42,683 bases of DNA from an uncultured Ruminococcus sp. (GTDB taxonomy: Bacteria > Bacillota > Clostridia > Lachnospirales > Lachnospiraceae): positions 1-42,683 of the forward strand of contig CAJFQC010000021.1 of assembly GCA_904418845.1 (NCBI GenBank), given 5' to 3'. The notes under the pieces were generated by a model, which did not search any database, was not told where the DNA came from, and saw nothing but the letters and a program-made list of their open reading frames with translations. Positions 22,562 to 31,099 of this stretch are shown piece after piece; position 1 is the stretch's first letter; each line of letters begins with the position of its first letter. The position numbers and the translations under genes were made by a program.

Positions 22562-22720
22562 TTATCTCACCTCTGCTCCGCCCCACTCTACTACGGCAAA
22601 GTCCTCTCTGTCAAATGTTTGTAATGCCTGCACGGGAACTTCCACCGGCTTATCTATCGCCTTATATACCCGCAGGATACTGTCCGGATCGGGCGTAATA
22701 TGAAGCTCTGCACAAACCAC
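22562..22720 (-). CDS. Small hypothetical protein coupled to the thioesterase gene
   Basis: A GTG-started frame of 52 residues with convincing protein-like composition (CAELHITPDPDSILRVY, KPVEVPVQALQTFDREDF) ending in GGAEVR. A stop codon lies two codons upstream of the GTG, so the frame cannot extend. A TTTAGT/TACAAT promoter with 17-bp spacing lies just upstream, giving an almost leaderless start. No ribosome site is visible. The stop is followed at once by the thioesterase ATG. Confidence 0.45.
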   Translation of the reverse strand: MVCAELHITPDPDSILRVYKAIDKPVEVPVQALQTFDREDFAVVEWGGAEVR

Positions 22721-22802
22721 ATTTTATATGAGCATTGTATCATAAATTATGCTGAAACTAAACATCCTTTATTCTCTCTGCAGAAGATATACCTTATCCG
22801 CT

Positions 22803-22854
22803 CTAAGGAAACTGCCGAAAAAAAGGTTCTTTTGTTTGGCAGCACAGTTTCCCT
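22803..22854. other. Imperfect hairpin between divergent genes
   Basis: CTAAGGAAACTG and CAGTTTCCCTTG pair around an A/T-rich centre that itself contains CTGCC and GGCAG. It lies just upstream of the truA -35 box. It could be a regulatory site or a relic of a repeat. Confidence 0.35.
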
Positions 22855-22882
22855 TGTTGTGTATTTGCAAAAGTGGTAAAAT
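22854..22882 (+). promoter_or_regulatory. Promoter of the truA-like gene
   Basis: TTGTTG (22854-22859) and TAAAAT (22877-22882) are separated by 17 bp, 50 bp before the start codon. Confidence 0.6.
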
Positions 22883-22932
22883 CAGAACATAAATGTCCGA
22901 CTTGCCGGTTCCCCTTAAGAAAGGAAATTATC

Positions 22933-23739
22933 ATGCAGAACATAAAACTCACCCTGCAATACGACGGCGCCCGCTATCTTGGGTGGCAGCGTCCGCAAAA
23001 GGACGGCTGCGAGAAAACCATCTCTCATAAACTCGTCTCCATCCTCCAGAAAATGACCGGGGAGAGTATCCTTCTACACGCCGGGGCAAAAACAGAGCCG
23101 GGCGTCCACGCCTCAGGGCAGACAGCCAGCTTTCAAACGAAGGCTGTTTTTTCTCCGGATCATTTCCGCACCGAATTGAACCGTTATCTGCCGCATGATA
23201 TCGCTATCTTAAGCGCCTCGGAGGTACCCGGACGATTCCGCGCGGATTTAAGCGCTGTCAGCCGAACCTACGAATACCTCGTCTGCACAGCAAAAGTATA
23301 TGATGTATTTACCGCACCTTATACAGCTCATTTTCCTATTCCGCTCGATGAAAATGCCATGAAGGAAGCCGCCTCGCTTCTTATAGGCAGACACGACTTC
23401 CTCGGCTTTTCCGGAGCTCGGGCGAAAAAGAAAACGGAAAAAGAGATCTATGATATCCGTATAATATGCGGTTTGCAAAATCCCAGACAGTATCCTTCCA
23501 GTGCCCGCCCATATACGCTTGGCCCGGAACAGTCAGCGCATTTTTTTGCGATCACAATAACCGCCAACGATTTTCTCTTTCGCATGCCTTCCCTCATCAT
23601 GGGGACCCTCCTGGAAGTCGGAGCCGGAAAAAGAACTCCTGGCAGCCTCCGTGACATTTTAGAAGGCAGAGAAAAAGCAGCATCCCTCTGCAATACAAAA
23701 GGGCTGCTGCTTAAATCTGTCTCATATGATAACGCCTGA
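22933..23739 (+). CDS. truA: TruA-like tRNA pseudouridine synthase with Glu at the catalytic Asp position
   Basis: TruA-family protein of 268 residues; the family isomerises uridines 38-40 in the anticodon arm. The N terminus MQNIKLTLQYDGARYLGWQRPQ is typical. The catalytic motif, usually GRTDAGVHA, reads AKTEPGVHA, so the essential Asp is Glu55 and the preceding Arg is Lys53. The rest, including VSRTYEYLV, HDFLGFSGA and FLFRMPSLIMGTLLEVGAGKR, is conserved. The start at 22933 follows AAAGGAAATTATC. It is alone on the plus strand. It may be a divergent paralogue with altered activity, with a canonical copy elsewhere. Confidence 0.88.
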   Translation: MQNIKLTLQYDGARYLGWQRPQKDGCEKTISHKLVSILQKMTGESILLHAGAKTEPGVHASGQTASFQTKAVFSPDHFRTELNRYLPHDIAILSASEVPGRFRADLSAVSRTYEYLVCTAKVYDVFTAPYTAHFPIPLDENAMKEAASLLIGRHDFLGFSGARAKKKTEKEIYDIRIICGLQNPRQYPSSARPYTLGPEQSAHFFAITITANDFLFRMPSLIMGTLLEVGAGKRTPGSLRDILEGREKAASLCNTKGLLLKSVSYDNA

Positions 23740-23780
23740 TTAAGGTATCCCAGTCTGTTTAAAACAACTCTGCCGCTCGT

Positions 23781-25826
23781 TCAGAAAAACAATCCCGCCA
23801 CATGAAACGCAATGAAGCTTACGACCCACGCTACTGCAAGCTGGAAGCAGATGATCCCGGCTGTGATCCTCTTGCTTCCCACCTCCCGGTAAATGGTCGC
23901 GATAGTCGCTGTGCAGGGCACATACAGCAGACAGAACACCATCAGCGCATATGCATTTGCCGCGCCGAATCCCATTGTCCCCAGCATAGTGACAAAACTG
24001 TCCATGCCGTGTGCCGTAGTGATATTCTGAATGCCGAAGAGCACGCTGCAGCTTGACACCACCACTTCTTTCGCCGCAATCCCCGCGATGAGCGCCACCA
24101 CGATCTGCCAGTATCCAAGTCCAAGCGGCCTGAAGAATGGAACGATCAGCTTTCCCGCGATAGAGCCGAAACTCTCACCGATCTCCGTCACATATCCCGA
24201 TGGGCCGAAATTTAAAAGCAGCCACATCACGATCGAGGCAAGGAAAATGACTGTTCCTGCTTTCGTCAGGTAATCCTTTACCTTTTGCCACACATATACT
24301 GCGATCGTCCTCGCATTGGGTGTCTTGTACTCCGGAAGTTCAATGAGCAGGGCGTGTTCCGCCTTGCTTCCGTCGATCTTGGACAGGATAAATGCCGTCA
24401 GAATCGCCACCGCGATTCCCAGAATATACATAGAATAGCAGACGATCATCGCGCGTTTTCCGAAGAACATGGACGAAAACAGCACGTAGATAGGAAGCCT
24501 TGCGCTGCATGACATAAACGGCGTCACAAGAATCGTCTTTAACCGGTCTTTCCTGTGTTCCAGCGCGCGGGAAGCCATGACCGCGGGCACAGAACATCCA
24601 AAACCTAAGAGCATCGGAAGAAATGCTCTGCCCGACAGCCCCAGATGCCCCATGATATCATCCATCACATACGCCACCCTCGCCATATATCCGCTGTCCT
24701 CAAGGAACGCCAGCGCCAGGAAGAGAATGAAGATATTCGGCAGGAACGTAAGTATCCCGCCTACGCCGGAAATGATTCCGTCCACGATCAGCGAGTTCAG
24801 CACGGGCGATATCCCTGCCGCCTCAAGACCGCCGCCCACTGTTCCGGTCAGCCACTCAAGTCCCGTCTCAAAGTACCCTTTCAGCCAGTCCCCCACGGTA
24901 AACGTCAGGAAGAATACAAGCGCCATGATAACGAGAAATATAGGAAGTCCCAGCCATTTCCCGGTCATGAAGCGGTCCGCCCTCTCCGTGCTTTCCTCCT
25001 TTGCGCTTTTGTTTACAAGCGTCTCCTCGATCACTTCTTCTATGAAATCATATTTTTCGTTGATGATATCTTTTTCATAGCTGCGGTCCACGATCCCCGT
25101 CAGATCCACCGGATGGTTGTCCAGCACACTTTTGTCCTGCTCCAGCGCCTTGATCGCATGCCAGCGGGGATTCTCCATCTCCGGGTATTCTCTGCGAAAC
25201 AGTTCCATGACCGCGTCGATCTTATCCTCGATCTCGTCACTATACACCATGGCGTACTCACTGTGATGGTCATGCTTATGTCCTGTCTTATCCTCGTGAT
25301 GATGGATGAACGGTCCCTGATTCGCGTACTCGTTATGGTGTGCCACCGCGTGCATCAGGATCTCAAGCCCGCTCTTCTTTCTGGCAGACACCGGGATCGC
25401 CGGGATACCGAGCATCTCCGGCAGACGGTGAAGATCAATCTCCATGCCCCGCTCCTCAACGATATCCATCATGTTGAGCGCCAGCACTACCGGCTTACCA
25501 AGCTCGATAAGCTGCAGTGTGAGGTAGAGATTTCGCTCCAAGCAGGACGCGTCCACCACGTCCACGATCACATCTACCTCGTCGCTCATGATACACTCTC
25601 TCGACACTTTTTCCTCCATTGTGTAGGAGGTCAGGCTGTAAATGCCGGGCAGGTCAATCAGCTTAAACTCCTGCCCCTTATATGTAGCTTTTCCTTCTTT
25701 CTTCTCCACCGTAACGCCGGGCCAGTTGGCAACTTTCAGGTTTGCCCCTGTATAGGCGTTAAAAAGCGTTGTTTTTCCGCAGTTGGGATTACCGATAAAC
25801 CCGACATTGATCACTTCTTTACTCAT
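23781..25826 (-). CDS. feoB: Ferrous iron transport protein B
   Basis: Inner-membrane Fe2+ transporter with an N-terminal G domain, 681 residues. G1 is GNPNCGKTTLFN (about 11-22), G3 DLPGIYSLT and G4 LNMMD; the GDI helical domain follows. About ten membrane segments fill the C-terminal half, with two gate motifs (LLGFGCSVPAVMASR and IAAKEVVVSS). A His-rich loop lies at about residues 175-190 (HHHEDKTGHKHDHH) in the cytoplasmic region. feoA ends inside its start (4-bp ATGA overlap), so translation is coupled. Confidence 0.97.
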   Translation of the reverse strand: MSKEVINVGFIGNPNCGKTTLFNAYTGANLKVANWPGVTVEKKEGKATYKGQEFKLIDLPGIYSLTSYTMEEKVSRECIMSDEVDVIVDVVDASCLERNLYLTLQLIELGKPVVLALNMMDIVEERGMEIDLHRLPEMLGIPAIPVSARKKSGLEILMHAVAHHNEYANQGPFIHHHEDKTGHKHDHHSEYAMVYSDEIEDKIDAVMELFRREYPEMENPRWHAIKALEQDKSVLDNHPVDLTGIVDRSYEKDIINEKYDFIEEVIEETLVNKSAKEESTERADRFMTGKWLGLPIFLVIMALVFFLTFTVGDWLKGYFETGLEWLTGTVGGGLEAAGISPVLNSLIVDGIISGVGGILTFLPNIFILFLALAFLEDSGYMARVAYVMDDIMGHLGLSGRAFLPMLLGFGCSVPAVMASRALEHRKDRLKTILVTPFMSCSARLPIYVLFSSMFFGKRAMIVCYSMYILGIAVAILTAFILSKIDGSKAEHALLIELPEYKTPNARTIAVYVWQKVKDYLTKAGTVIFLASIVMWLLLNFGPSGYVTEIGESFGSIAGKLIVPFFRPLGLGYWQIVVALIAGIAAKEVVVSSCSVLFGIQNITTAHGMDSFVTMLGTMGFGAANAYALMVFCLLYVPCTATIATIYREVGSKRITAGIICFQLAVAWVVSFIAFHVAGLFF

Positions 25827-26050
25827 GCCGCATCCTCCTTTACGAGGATGTTTTCAGCGATGCGTCTGCCGATGGCAAAACGGGTTCCCCGGAAACGAAC
25901 GGTCATCGCCCCTTTTTTATCGTTATTCAATACTGTAATCTTCGAACCTTCTGTCAGCCCGAGAGCTTCCAGCCTCCGTTCCACATCCAGTTCGATCTCA
26001 ATCTTCTCTACCACATAAGTGTGACGGTTCTTTCCCTCTTTCAGCTTCAT
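25823..26050 (-). CDS. feoA: Ferrous iron transport protein A
   Basis: A 75-residue SH3-like cytosolic protein that associates with FeoB. It has VERRLEALGLTEGSKITVLNN and MTVRFRGTRFAIGRRIAENI, the standard FeoA pattern. The start at 26050 is preceded by GGGAAAGAAGTGACATC. Its stop overlaps the feoB start. Confidence 0.95.
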   Translation of the reverse strand: MKLKEGKNRHTYVVEKIEIELDVERRLEALGLTEGSKITVLNNDKKGAMTVRFRGTRFAIGRRIAENILVKEDAA

Positions 26051-26098
26051 GATGTCACTTCTTTCCCCACATGTTCTTGATAATTTTTCTCAACTGCT

Positions 26099-26127
26099 AT
26101 TATATACGCATGAAAGAAAGAAGTCAA
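26099..26127 (-). promoter_or_regulatory. Promoter of feoAB
   Basis: TTGACT (26122-26127) and consensus TATAAT (26099-26104) have a 17-bp spacer on the minus strand. No clear Fur box was recognised by eye. Confidence 0.8.
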
Positions 26128-26172
26128 TTTTCATATCCGAACAGACACGGCACAAAACGAAGATTTTTTGTC

Positions 26173-26802
26173 TTATCTTGTTTCCCACTTATGATAGATT
26201 GCTTCCAGAGCCTCCACCACTCCGTCGATACCCAGAAGGCTTGTGTTAAACATCATGGCGTTGGCCTCGATTCCTCCCCACTCTCTGCCCGTGCGCGCCT
26301 CGTAGTAAAGCTTCCTGTCACGGTCCATCCTCTTTACTTTGTCCGCAGCCTGTTTCTCCTCCAGCTTATAGAGCTTCATGATACGCCGGATGCGGTCTTC
26401 TTTATATGCATAGATGAAAGTATTGACGCAATTAGAATAATCGCCCAGTATGTAATCTGCGCACCTTCCCACAAAGATGCCCGGCCCGCGCTCCGCAAGC
26501 TTACGGATAATGGCTGACTGCCTTTCAAATACTCTGTCGCTCAAGGGCTTTCCCGCTTCCTCGCCGCCCATAAACGCGGTGTAATCGCCCGTGCTCACCA
26601 CATATGCGGAAAGAAAACGCCCAAGGATCGTCTCATCCACTTTTGTCGCTTCTTCATTGCTTATACGAAGTTCCTGTGCCGCCATACGGATCAGGTTATG
26701 GTCATAAAGCGGAATATCGAGCCGCTCCGCCAATCGGTTGCCAACCTCATGTCCCCCGCTGCCAAACTGTCTGCCGATCGTAATTATCGTGTGCTGCATC
26801 AT
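26173..26802 (-). CDS. Cytidylate kinase-like family protein
   Basis: A 209-residue P-loop protein of the cytidylate-kinase-like family common in Clostridia. The nucleotide loop is modified (ITIGRQFGSGGHEVG, about residues 6-20) and is followed by LAERLDIPLYDHNLIRMAA. The later Arg-rich lid (DRIRRIMKLYKLEEKQAADKVKRMDRDRKLYYE) is seen. The physiological substrate is not established. The ATG at 26802 follows GAGGAGTGACAGAT. A hairpin (GGCTGCCG...CGGCAGCC) lies in its leader at 26843-26865. Confidence 0.88.
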   Translation of the reverse strand: MMQHTIITIGRQFGSGGHEVGNRLAERLDIPLYDHNLIRMAAQELRISNEEATKVDETILGRFLSAYVVSTGDYTAFMGGEEAGKPLSDRVFERQSAIIRKLAERGPGIFVGRCADYILGDYSNCVNTFIYAYKEDRIRRIMKLYKLEEKQAADKVKRMDRDRKLYYEARTGREWGGIEANAMMFNTSLLGIDGVVEALEAIYHKWETR

Positions 26803-26842
26803 ATCTGTCACTCCTCTCTGCGGACCACTGTATTTTTCTGGC

Positions 26843-26865
26843 TGCCGAAAGATCCGGCAGCCTGT
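26843..26865. other. Leader hairpin of the cytidylate kinase-like gene
   Basis: GGCTGCCG and CGGCAGCC-type arms pair around a short loop in the 5' leader. No U-run follows on the minus strand. It could be an attenuating or stabilising structure. Confidence 0.4.
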
Positions 26866-26902
26866 TGTTTCAGCATTTCTCTCCCGCTGATCTTATACAT
26901 AT

Positions 26903-26931
26903 AGTATACCATCCATAGCTTATAATTTGAA
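26903..26931 (-). promoter_or_regulatory. Promoter of the cytidylate kinase-like gene
   Basis: TTCAAA (26926-26931) and TATACT (26903-26908) are spaced 17 bp. They lie between the permease stop and this gene. Confidence 0.55.
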
Positions 26932-26960
26932 CAGATAATTTTGCATTTTATCAGAATATT

Positions 26961-29021
26961 CTATTTTCTATTGCTAGAATTAACAATTATATAATAATTT
27001 TTCGACGTCACCATGTAAACAACTACATAGAAGAAGGCAAATATCAGGTAACATCCTATCGTCACATTTATTAAGAGCTTCACTGTTCCTCCCGTCGCCA
27101 TCAGCCCCAGTATCTTCGATATAAGCGGGAAGGCAAATCCAAGGTGAAGCCCTGCCACAAGAAGTGGAAGAAAAAATACCGTAAGCACCTGTGAATTGAT
27201 GCTTTTCTTCACTTCTCTGCGGGTCATGCCGACTTTCATCAGGATACCAAAGCGCCCCTGATCCTCATATCCCTCGGATATCTGTTTGTAATAGATAATA
27301 AGCACTGTGCCGAAGAGGAACACTGCCCCAAGGAGCATACCAAGGAAGAACAGCGCGCCGTACAACGCCGTAATGTCGCCTCTGCCCTGTGCGCGCGACT
27401 CGAGCATATAGCTCACCTGATCCTGTGACTCCTCTGCGGTCTGTGCGATACGTTCATAAAGATCATTATATATCTCAATCTGTGTATCCTCATCACATCC
27501 CAGATCAAAATCATAGCACTGGAACAGAGGCTGGGCATATCCTGCATTATTTTTTTCGGTCAGCTCGATCTCGTACTGATAAACCTCGTCGATGACTGAT
27601 GTATCTCTCACCACCACAAAGAGTGTTCCGATCATATCTACCGCGGCGTCTTCCAGACTGATGGGACTGGACTTTAAGCGTTCCGCCTTCCATGTACCGA
27701 AGTGCTCCATGCTGAGAGTGTCCCCGTCGTAATTCATGTTGTGGGGATAGTACAGCACTTCGCCCTCTGCCAGTTCCCTGTCCTCTCCGCTGAGACGGTT
27801 ATAATCCTCCAGAGGGATTATATTCACACTGACCGCTTTTGTGTAATCCCAGTCTCCCGTCTCATCTAAACCGTAAATATCGAGCAGGATTTTTTCGCCC
27901 GACTGCATGGCTGAAATTGTATAGGAGCGGTACTGTTCGGCATTTTCCGGTGTCTGCCCGTACTCCGCGAGCACTTCATCCACTGCGCCGAAATAGGAAT
28001 CCATGGCGCCACTGTCAAACATCATCCCTCCCCCTGCACTGAGCCGGACAGAAATGTCATGGGGATACCGAGCGTTAATGGCATTTTCATTCTGCGCATA
28101 CAGGCATACCGTGGAAGATATGGTTACCAGCATCATGGTGGACAGGATACAGATGGACGCGAGTCCCGCCCCGTTTCGCTTCATCCTGTATATCATAGAG
28201 GAGAGCGATACGAAATGGTTCGTCTTATAATAATATTTTTTATTCTTCTGGAGAGTCCTGCACAGAGCCACGGAACCCGCGATAAATAAGAGGTAGGTAG
28301 CAACGATGACCATGATAACCGCAATAAAAAAGGTCAGCATCGCCGTCATGGGATCTTCAATGGATACCGCAAGGTAATAAGCCACAGCCATAATCGCCAG
28401 ACCGATGAGAGCCAGCGCCCAGTTGGTCTTCGGCGGCTTTTCACCGGCGCTTTCACTTTTGAGCATTTCTACCGGGCGGAGCCTTAAGATAGCATACAGC
28501 ATCCGCACCATAATCAGCATGAAAATAAGCAGGAATAACGCTATCGTATAGAGAACCGGAGCCGCCGCCACATGGATGTCGAATCCGATCTCCCCGCCCA
28601 GCATCTTCATAGCCGCCATCTCCGCCAGCTTCGAGAACAGTATGCCCAGCACAAGCCCCGCCGCGATGGAGACGGCCGACAGAATTAGATTTTCACAGAC
28701 AAGCAGCTTGACCAGGCTGCGTTTCCCCATACCGAGAATGTTATAAAGCCCGAACTCCTTCTGCCTCCTTCGGATGAGAAAGGAATTCGTGTAATACAAA
28801 AATATAAGTGAAAAGACACCAATCACAGACACGCCGAACCCAATCACCATCTGCACCATCTCCCCGCCGTAAACCTCCCGAAAGTCAGCACCCATAGCAA
28901 GATAGCATACAATGTAGAACATCATAACCATACAGATGCAGGTCAGGATATAAGGCACATAGAGCTTCCAGTTTTTTGACATGCCGTTCCTTGCCAGCTT
29001 GAGATAAAATCCGCCCTTCAT
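26961..29021 (-). CDS. FtsX-like ABC transporter permease (BceB type)
   Basis: A 686-residue membrane protein with the ten-helix layout of peptide-resistance permeases. One helix pair lies near 18-75, a four-helix FtsX block at about 105-255 and the last three helices near 575-680. A large extracellular domain of about 200 residues (roughly 310-530) is the presumed peptide sensor. The QKEFGLYNILGMGKRSLVKLL segment and MKVGMTRREVKKSI are typical coupling regions. It overlaps the ATPase gene by 4 bp. The family removes or shields bacitracin-like or lantibiotic peptides and signals to its kinase. Confidence 0.93.
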   Translation of the reverse strand: MKGGFYLKLARNGMSKNWKLYVPYILTCICMVMMFYIVCYLAMGADFREVYGGEMVQMVIGFGVSVIGVFSLIFLYYTNSFLIRRRQKEFGLYNILGMGKRSLVKLLVCENLILSAVSIAAGLVLGILFSKLAEMAAMKMLGGEIGFDIHVAAAPVLYTIALFLLIFMLIMVRMLYAILRLRPVEMLKSESAGEKPPKTNWALALIGLAIMAVAYYLAVSIEDPMTAMLTFFIAVIMVIVATYLLFIAGSVALCRTLQKNKKYYYKTNHFVSLSSMIYRMKRNGAGLASICILSTMMLVTISSTVCLYAQNENAINARYPHDISVRLSAGGGMMFDSGAMDSYFGAVDEVLAEYGQTPENAEQYRSYTISAMQSGEKILLDIYGLDETGDWDYTKAVSVNIIPLEDYNRLSGEDRELAEGEVLYYPHNMNYDGDTLSMEHFGTWKAERLKSSPISLEDAAVDMIGTLFVVVRDTSVIDEVYQYEIELTEKNNAGYAQPLFQCYDFDLGCDEDTQIEIYNDLYERIAQTAEESQDQVSYMLESRAQGRGDITALYGALFFLGMLLGAVFLFGTVLIIYYKQISEGYEDQGRFGILMKVGMTRREVKKSINSQVLTVFFLPLLVAGLHLGFAFPLISKILGLMATGGTVKLLINVTIGCYLIFAFFYVVVYMVTSKNYYIIVNSSNRK

Positions 29022-29782
29022 GGTCTCTCACCGCCTGTCGCCAGCATTGTCAGCGTGTCGGATATCTTCTGATAGAGCTGTTCATCCGCCATGCCGCCTC
29101 TGTAAACCTGATGGAACACCTCGCCGTCGCGGATAAACAGGACGCGGCCCGCGCGGCTTGCAGCCTTGACGGAATGTGTCACCATAAGGATAGTCTGTCC
29201 TCTCTTGTTGATCTTGGCAAACAGAGAAAGAAGCTCATCCGTTGAGCGAGAATCCAGCGCTCCCGTAGGCTCATCCGCTAAGATCAGCCTCGGGTCCGTA
29301 ATCAGTGCCCGGGCAACCGCGGCCCTCTGCTTCTGTCCGCCTGATATCTCGTAAGGATATTTGTCCAGAAGAGTAAAAATGCCCAGCTCCTTTGCAATAG
29401 GATTGACCAGACCTGTCATCTTCCTGTGGGACATTCCCTTGAGTACCAGTGGAAGAAGGATATTATCTCTTACATTGAATGTGTCCAGCAGGTTAAATTC
29501 CTGAAACACGAATCCCAAATTGTCACGGCGGAACTCCGAGATATCTTTATCTTTGATCCCGGATAACGGTTTCCCGTCCAGATACACGTCTCCTTCCGTT
29601 GGTTTATCCAGAGCTGCCATGATGTTGAGAAGCGTCGTCTTTCCCGAACCGCTCTCTCCCATGATCGCCACATACTCCCCTTCCTCCACAGAGAAATTCA
29701 CACAGGACAACGCCTGCACCTGATTCCCTCCGAAGCGGGGTCTGTATATCTTCTTCAGATTCTTTACTTCCAAAACAGCCAT
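29018..29782 (-). CDS. ABC transporter ATP-binding protein (BceA type)
   Basis: A 254-residue ATPase of the MacB/BceA type. Walker A GESGSGKTTLLNIMA (about 44-58), the Q-loop FVFQEFNLLDTFNV, signature ISGGQKQRAAVARALI, Walker B LILADEPTGALDSR and the switch His in VTHSVKAAS are all present. The start at 29782 (MAVLEVKNLKKIY) follows AAAGGAGATGAAAAC; an open frame continues upstream but lacks family sequence. It is coupled to the permease by a 4-bp overlap. Confidence 0.95.
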   Translation of the reverse strand: MAVLEVKNLKKIYRPRFGGNQVQALSCVNFSVEEGEYVAIMGESGSGKTTLLNIMAALDKPTEGDVYLDGKPLSGIKDKDISEFRRDNLGFVFQEFNLLDTFNVRDNILLPLVLKGMSHRKMTGLVNPIAKELGIFTLLDKYPYEISGGQKQRAAVARALITDPRLILADEPTGALDSRSTDELLSLFAKINKRGQTILMVTHSVKAASRAGRVLFIRDGEVFHQVYRGGMADEQLYQKISDTLTMLATGGERP

Positions 29783-29883
29783 GTTTTCATCTCCTTTTAC
29801 TGATATTGTCCGGCGCTTTTTAAGGCGCTCCCTTGAACTGTACCCAGTATAACAAAGACAGGCAGAATGCTGACATCGAATCC

Positions 29884-29911
29884 TGTGACATTCCGCCTGT
29901 CCCATGTGACA
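29884..29911. promoter_or_regulatory. Candidate response-regulator binding region upstream of the ABC transporter
   Basis: The 220 bp between the kinase and ATPase genes contain TGTCCCATGTGACA (29898-29911), a TGTC/GACA inverted repeat, beside another TGTGACA (29884-29890). On the minus strand a TATACT box without a good -35 follows. Bce-type operons are usually activated by their regulator at such a promoter. The assignment is inferred. Confidence 0.4.
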
Positions 29912-30002
29912 ATATTGTAATAGAGTGGCGATATCCACGATCAGCATGCAGTGCGGTTTTACCAACGGCGCCCGCTGAACTGTATTTTATCTTTCCGGCT
30001 GC

Positions 30003-31000
30003 CTACTCTGTCACGAGCGGATAGCTCTCCAGATCAACTGTAAACCGGCTTCCTTTCCCCGGCTCTGACTGTGCCGCCAGCTTATGTCCCAGCTTATCTG
30101 CCGCCATCCTGCACAGATACAGCCCGATACCTGTGGACTTTTTATCCAGTCTCCCGTTATATCCGGTATATCCTTTTTCAAAGATACGCGGCATATCCTC
30201 CGGTGATATACCGATGCCCGTGTCTGTGACAGACAGCCGTTTCCTGTCATCCACTGAGATTGTCACAGAGCCTTCTGATGTATATTTGACAGCATTTGAA
30301 AGGAGCTGTTCAATGATGAATCCAAGCCATTTCTCATCTGTAATCACACGGACATCCGTGCCCTCATAAACGAGACGTATCCTGCGCCGTATGAACTGCC
30401 CCGCAAATTTGCGCACGGCCTTTCTCACGATATCATCCAGTGCATACTCCTGTATGAGCAGATCTGACGCGCCTTCTCCAAGACGGACATAAGACAATGC
30501 CATGTCCGCATACTGCTCTACACGGAACAGTTCCGCTGACAGCTCCCGGTTTTCCAAGGTATCCTCCTGCTGGAGCAGAACCTTCATAACTGCAATAGGC
30601 GCCTTGATCTGGTGCACCCACACAGCATAATAGTCATTCATATCCCGGCGGGCTGCCTCCCATTCTCCTTTCTCCGCCCGGTATGCCGACTCAATCCGGG
30701 AAATGAGCGACTGATAATCCTCTTCGGCAAGTGTTTCCACCGGCGGGAGCACACCCGTGATATCCGAAAGCGCCCCTTTTGCTACGATGATATGATCTAA
30801 TTCCCGGTGTTTCTTACCATGGCGGATAAATCCCAGTGTCAACAGAATGACACCGAACACGCCTGAAATAATGAGAGGATACCATACTGCTTTCAATTCG
30901 ATTCCATAAAGTGCAAAACCACTGTAAATACAACACCGTTCAATACTGCCCAAAGGCATACATATCTATGGTCGTATAAATATGTGAATAATCGTTTCAT
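30003..31000 (-). pseudogene. Sensor histidine kinase (BceS type) with N-terminal frameshift
   Basis: Intramembrane-sensing kinase partner of the response regulator and ABC transporter. The ATG at 31000 begins MKRLFTYLYDHRYVCLWAVLNG and first-helix sequence, then meets a stop after 35 codons. Adding one T to the TTTT run at plus-strand 30915-30918 restores FALYGIELKAVWYPLIIS and joins it to the rest, giving 332 residues. H-box HQIKAP (phospho-His), N-box LLSNAVKYTSEG, G boxes DTGIGIS and STGIGLYLC follow. Without correction the kinase lacks its first membrane helix. A sequencing error, a true mutation or restart downstream are possible. GACAGGA is the weak ribosome site. Confidence 0.85.
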
Positions 31001-31099
31001 TCCTGTCTATCCTGCCTTTCTGCCCTTCATTGGCAGGGACCTCCGTGCCACAAGAACACGACGCTTTCCCCTTTTGCCGGAATCCTGAGGCTTAGAGCA

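Noticed and set aside
24645-26018. 457-codon plus-strand frame opposite feoB/feoA
   Set aside because: It is an antisense shadow of two clear genes, rich in His and Arg and without any recognisable domain or ribosome site.
26817-26909. 30-codon leader ORF before the cytidylate kinase-like gene
   Set aside because: Its ATG lies only a few bases after the -10 box, so it would be at or before the transcription start; there is no ribosome site.
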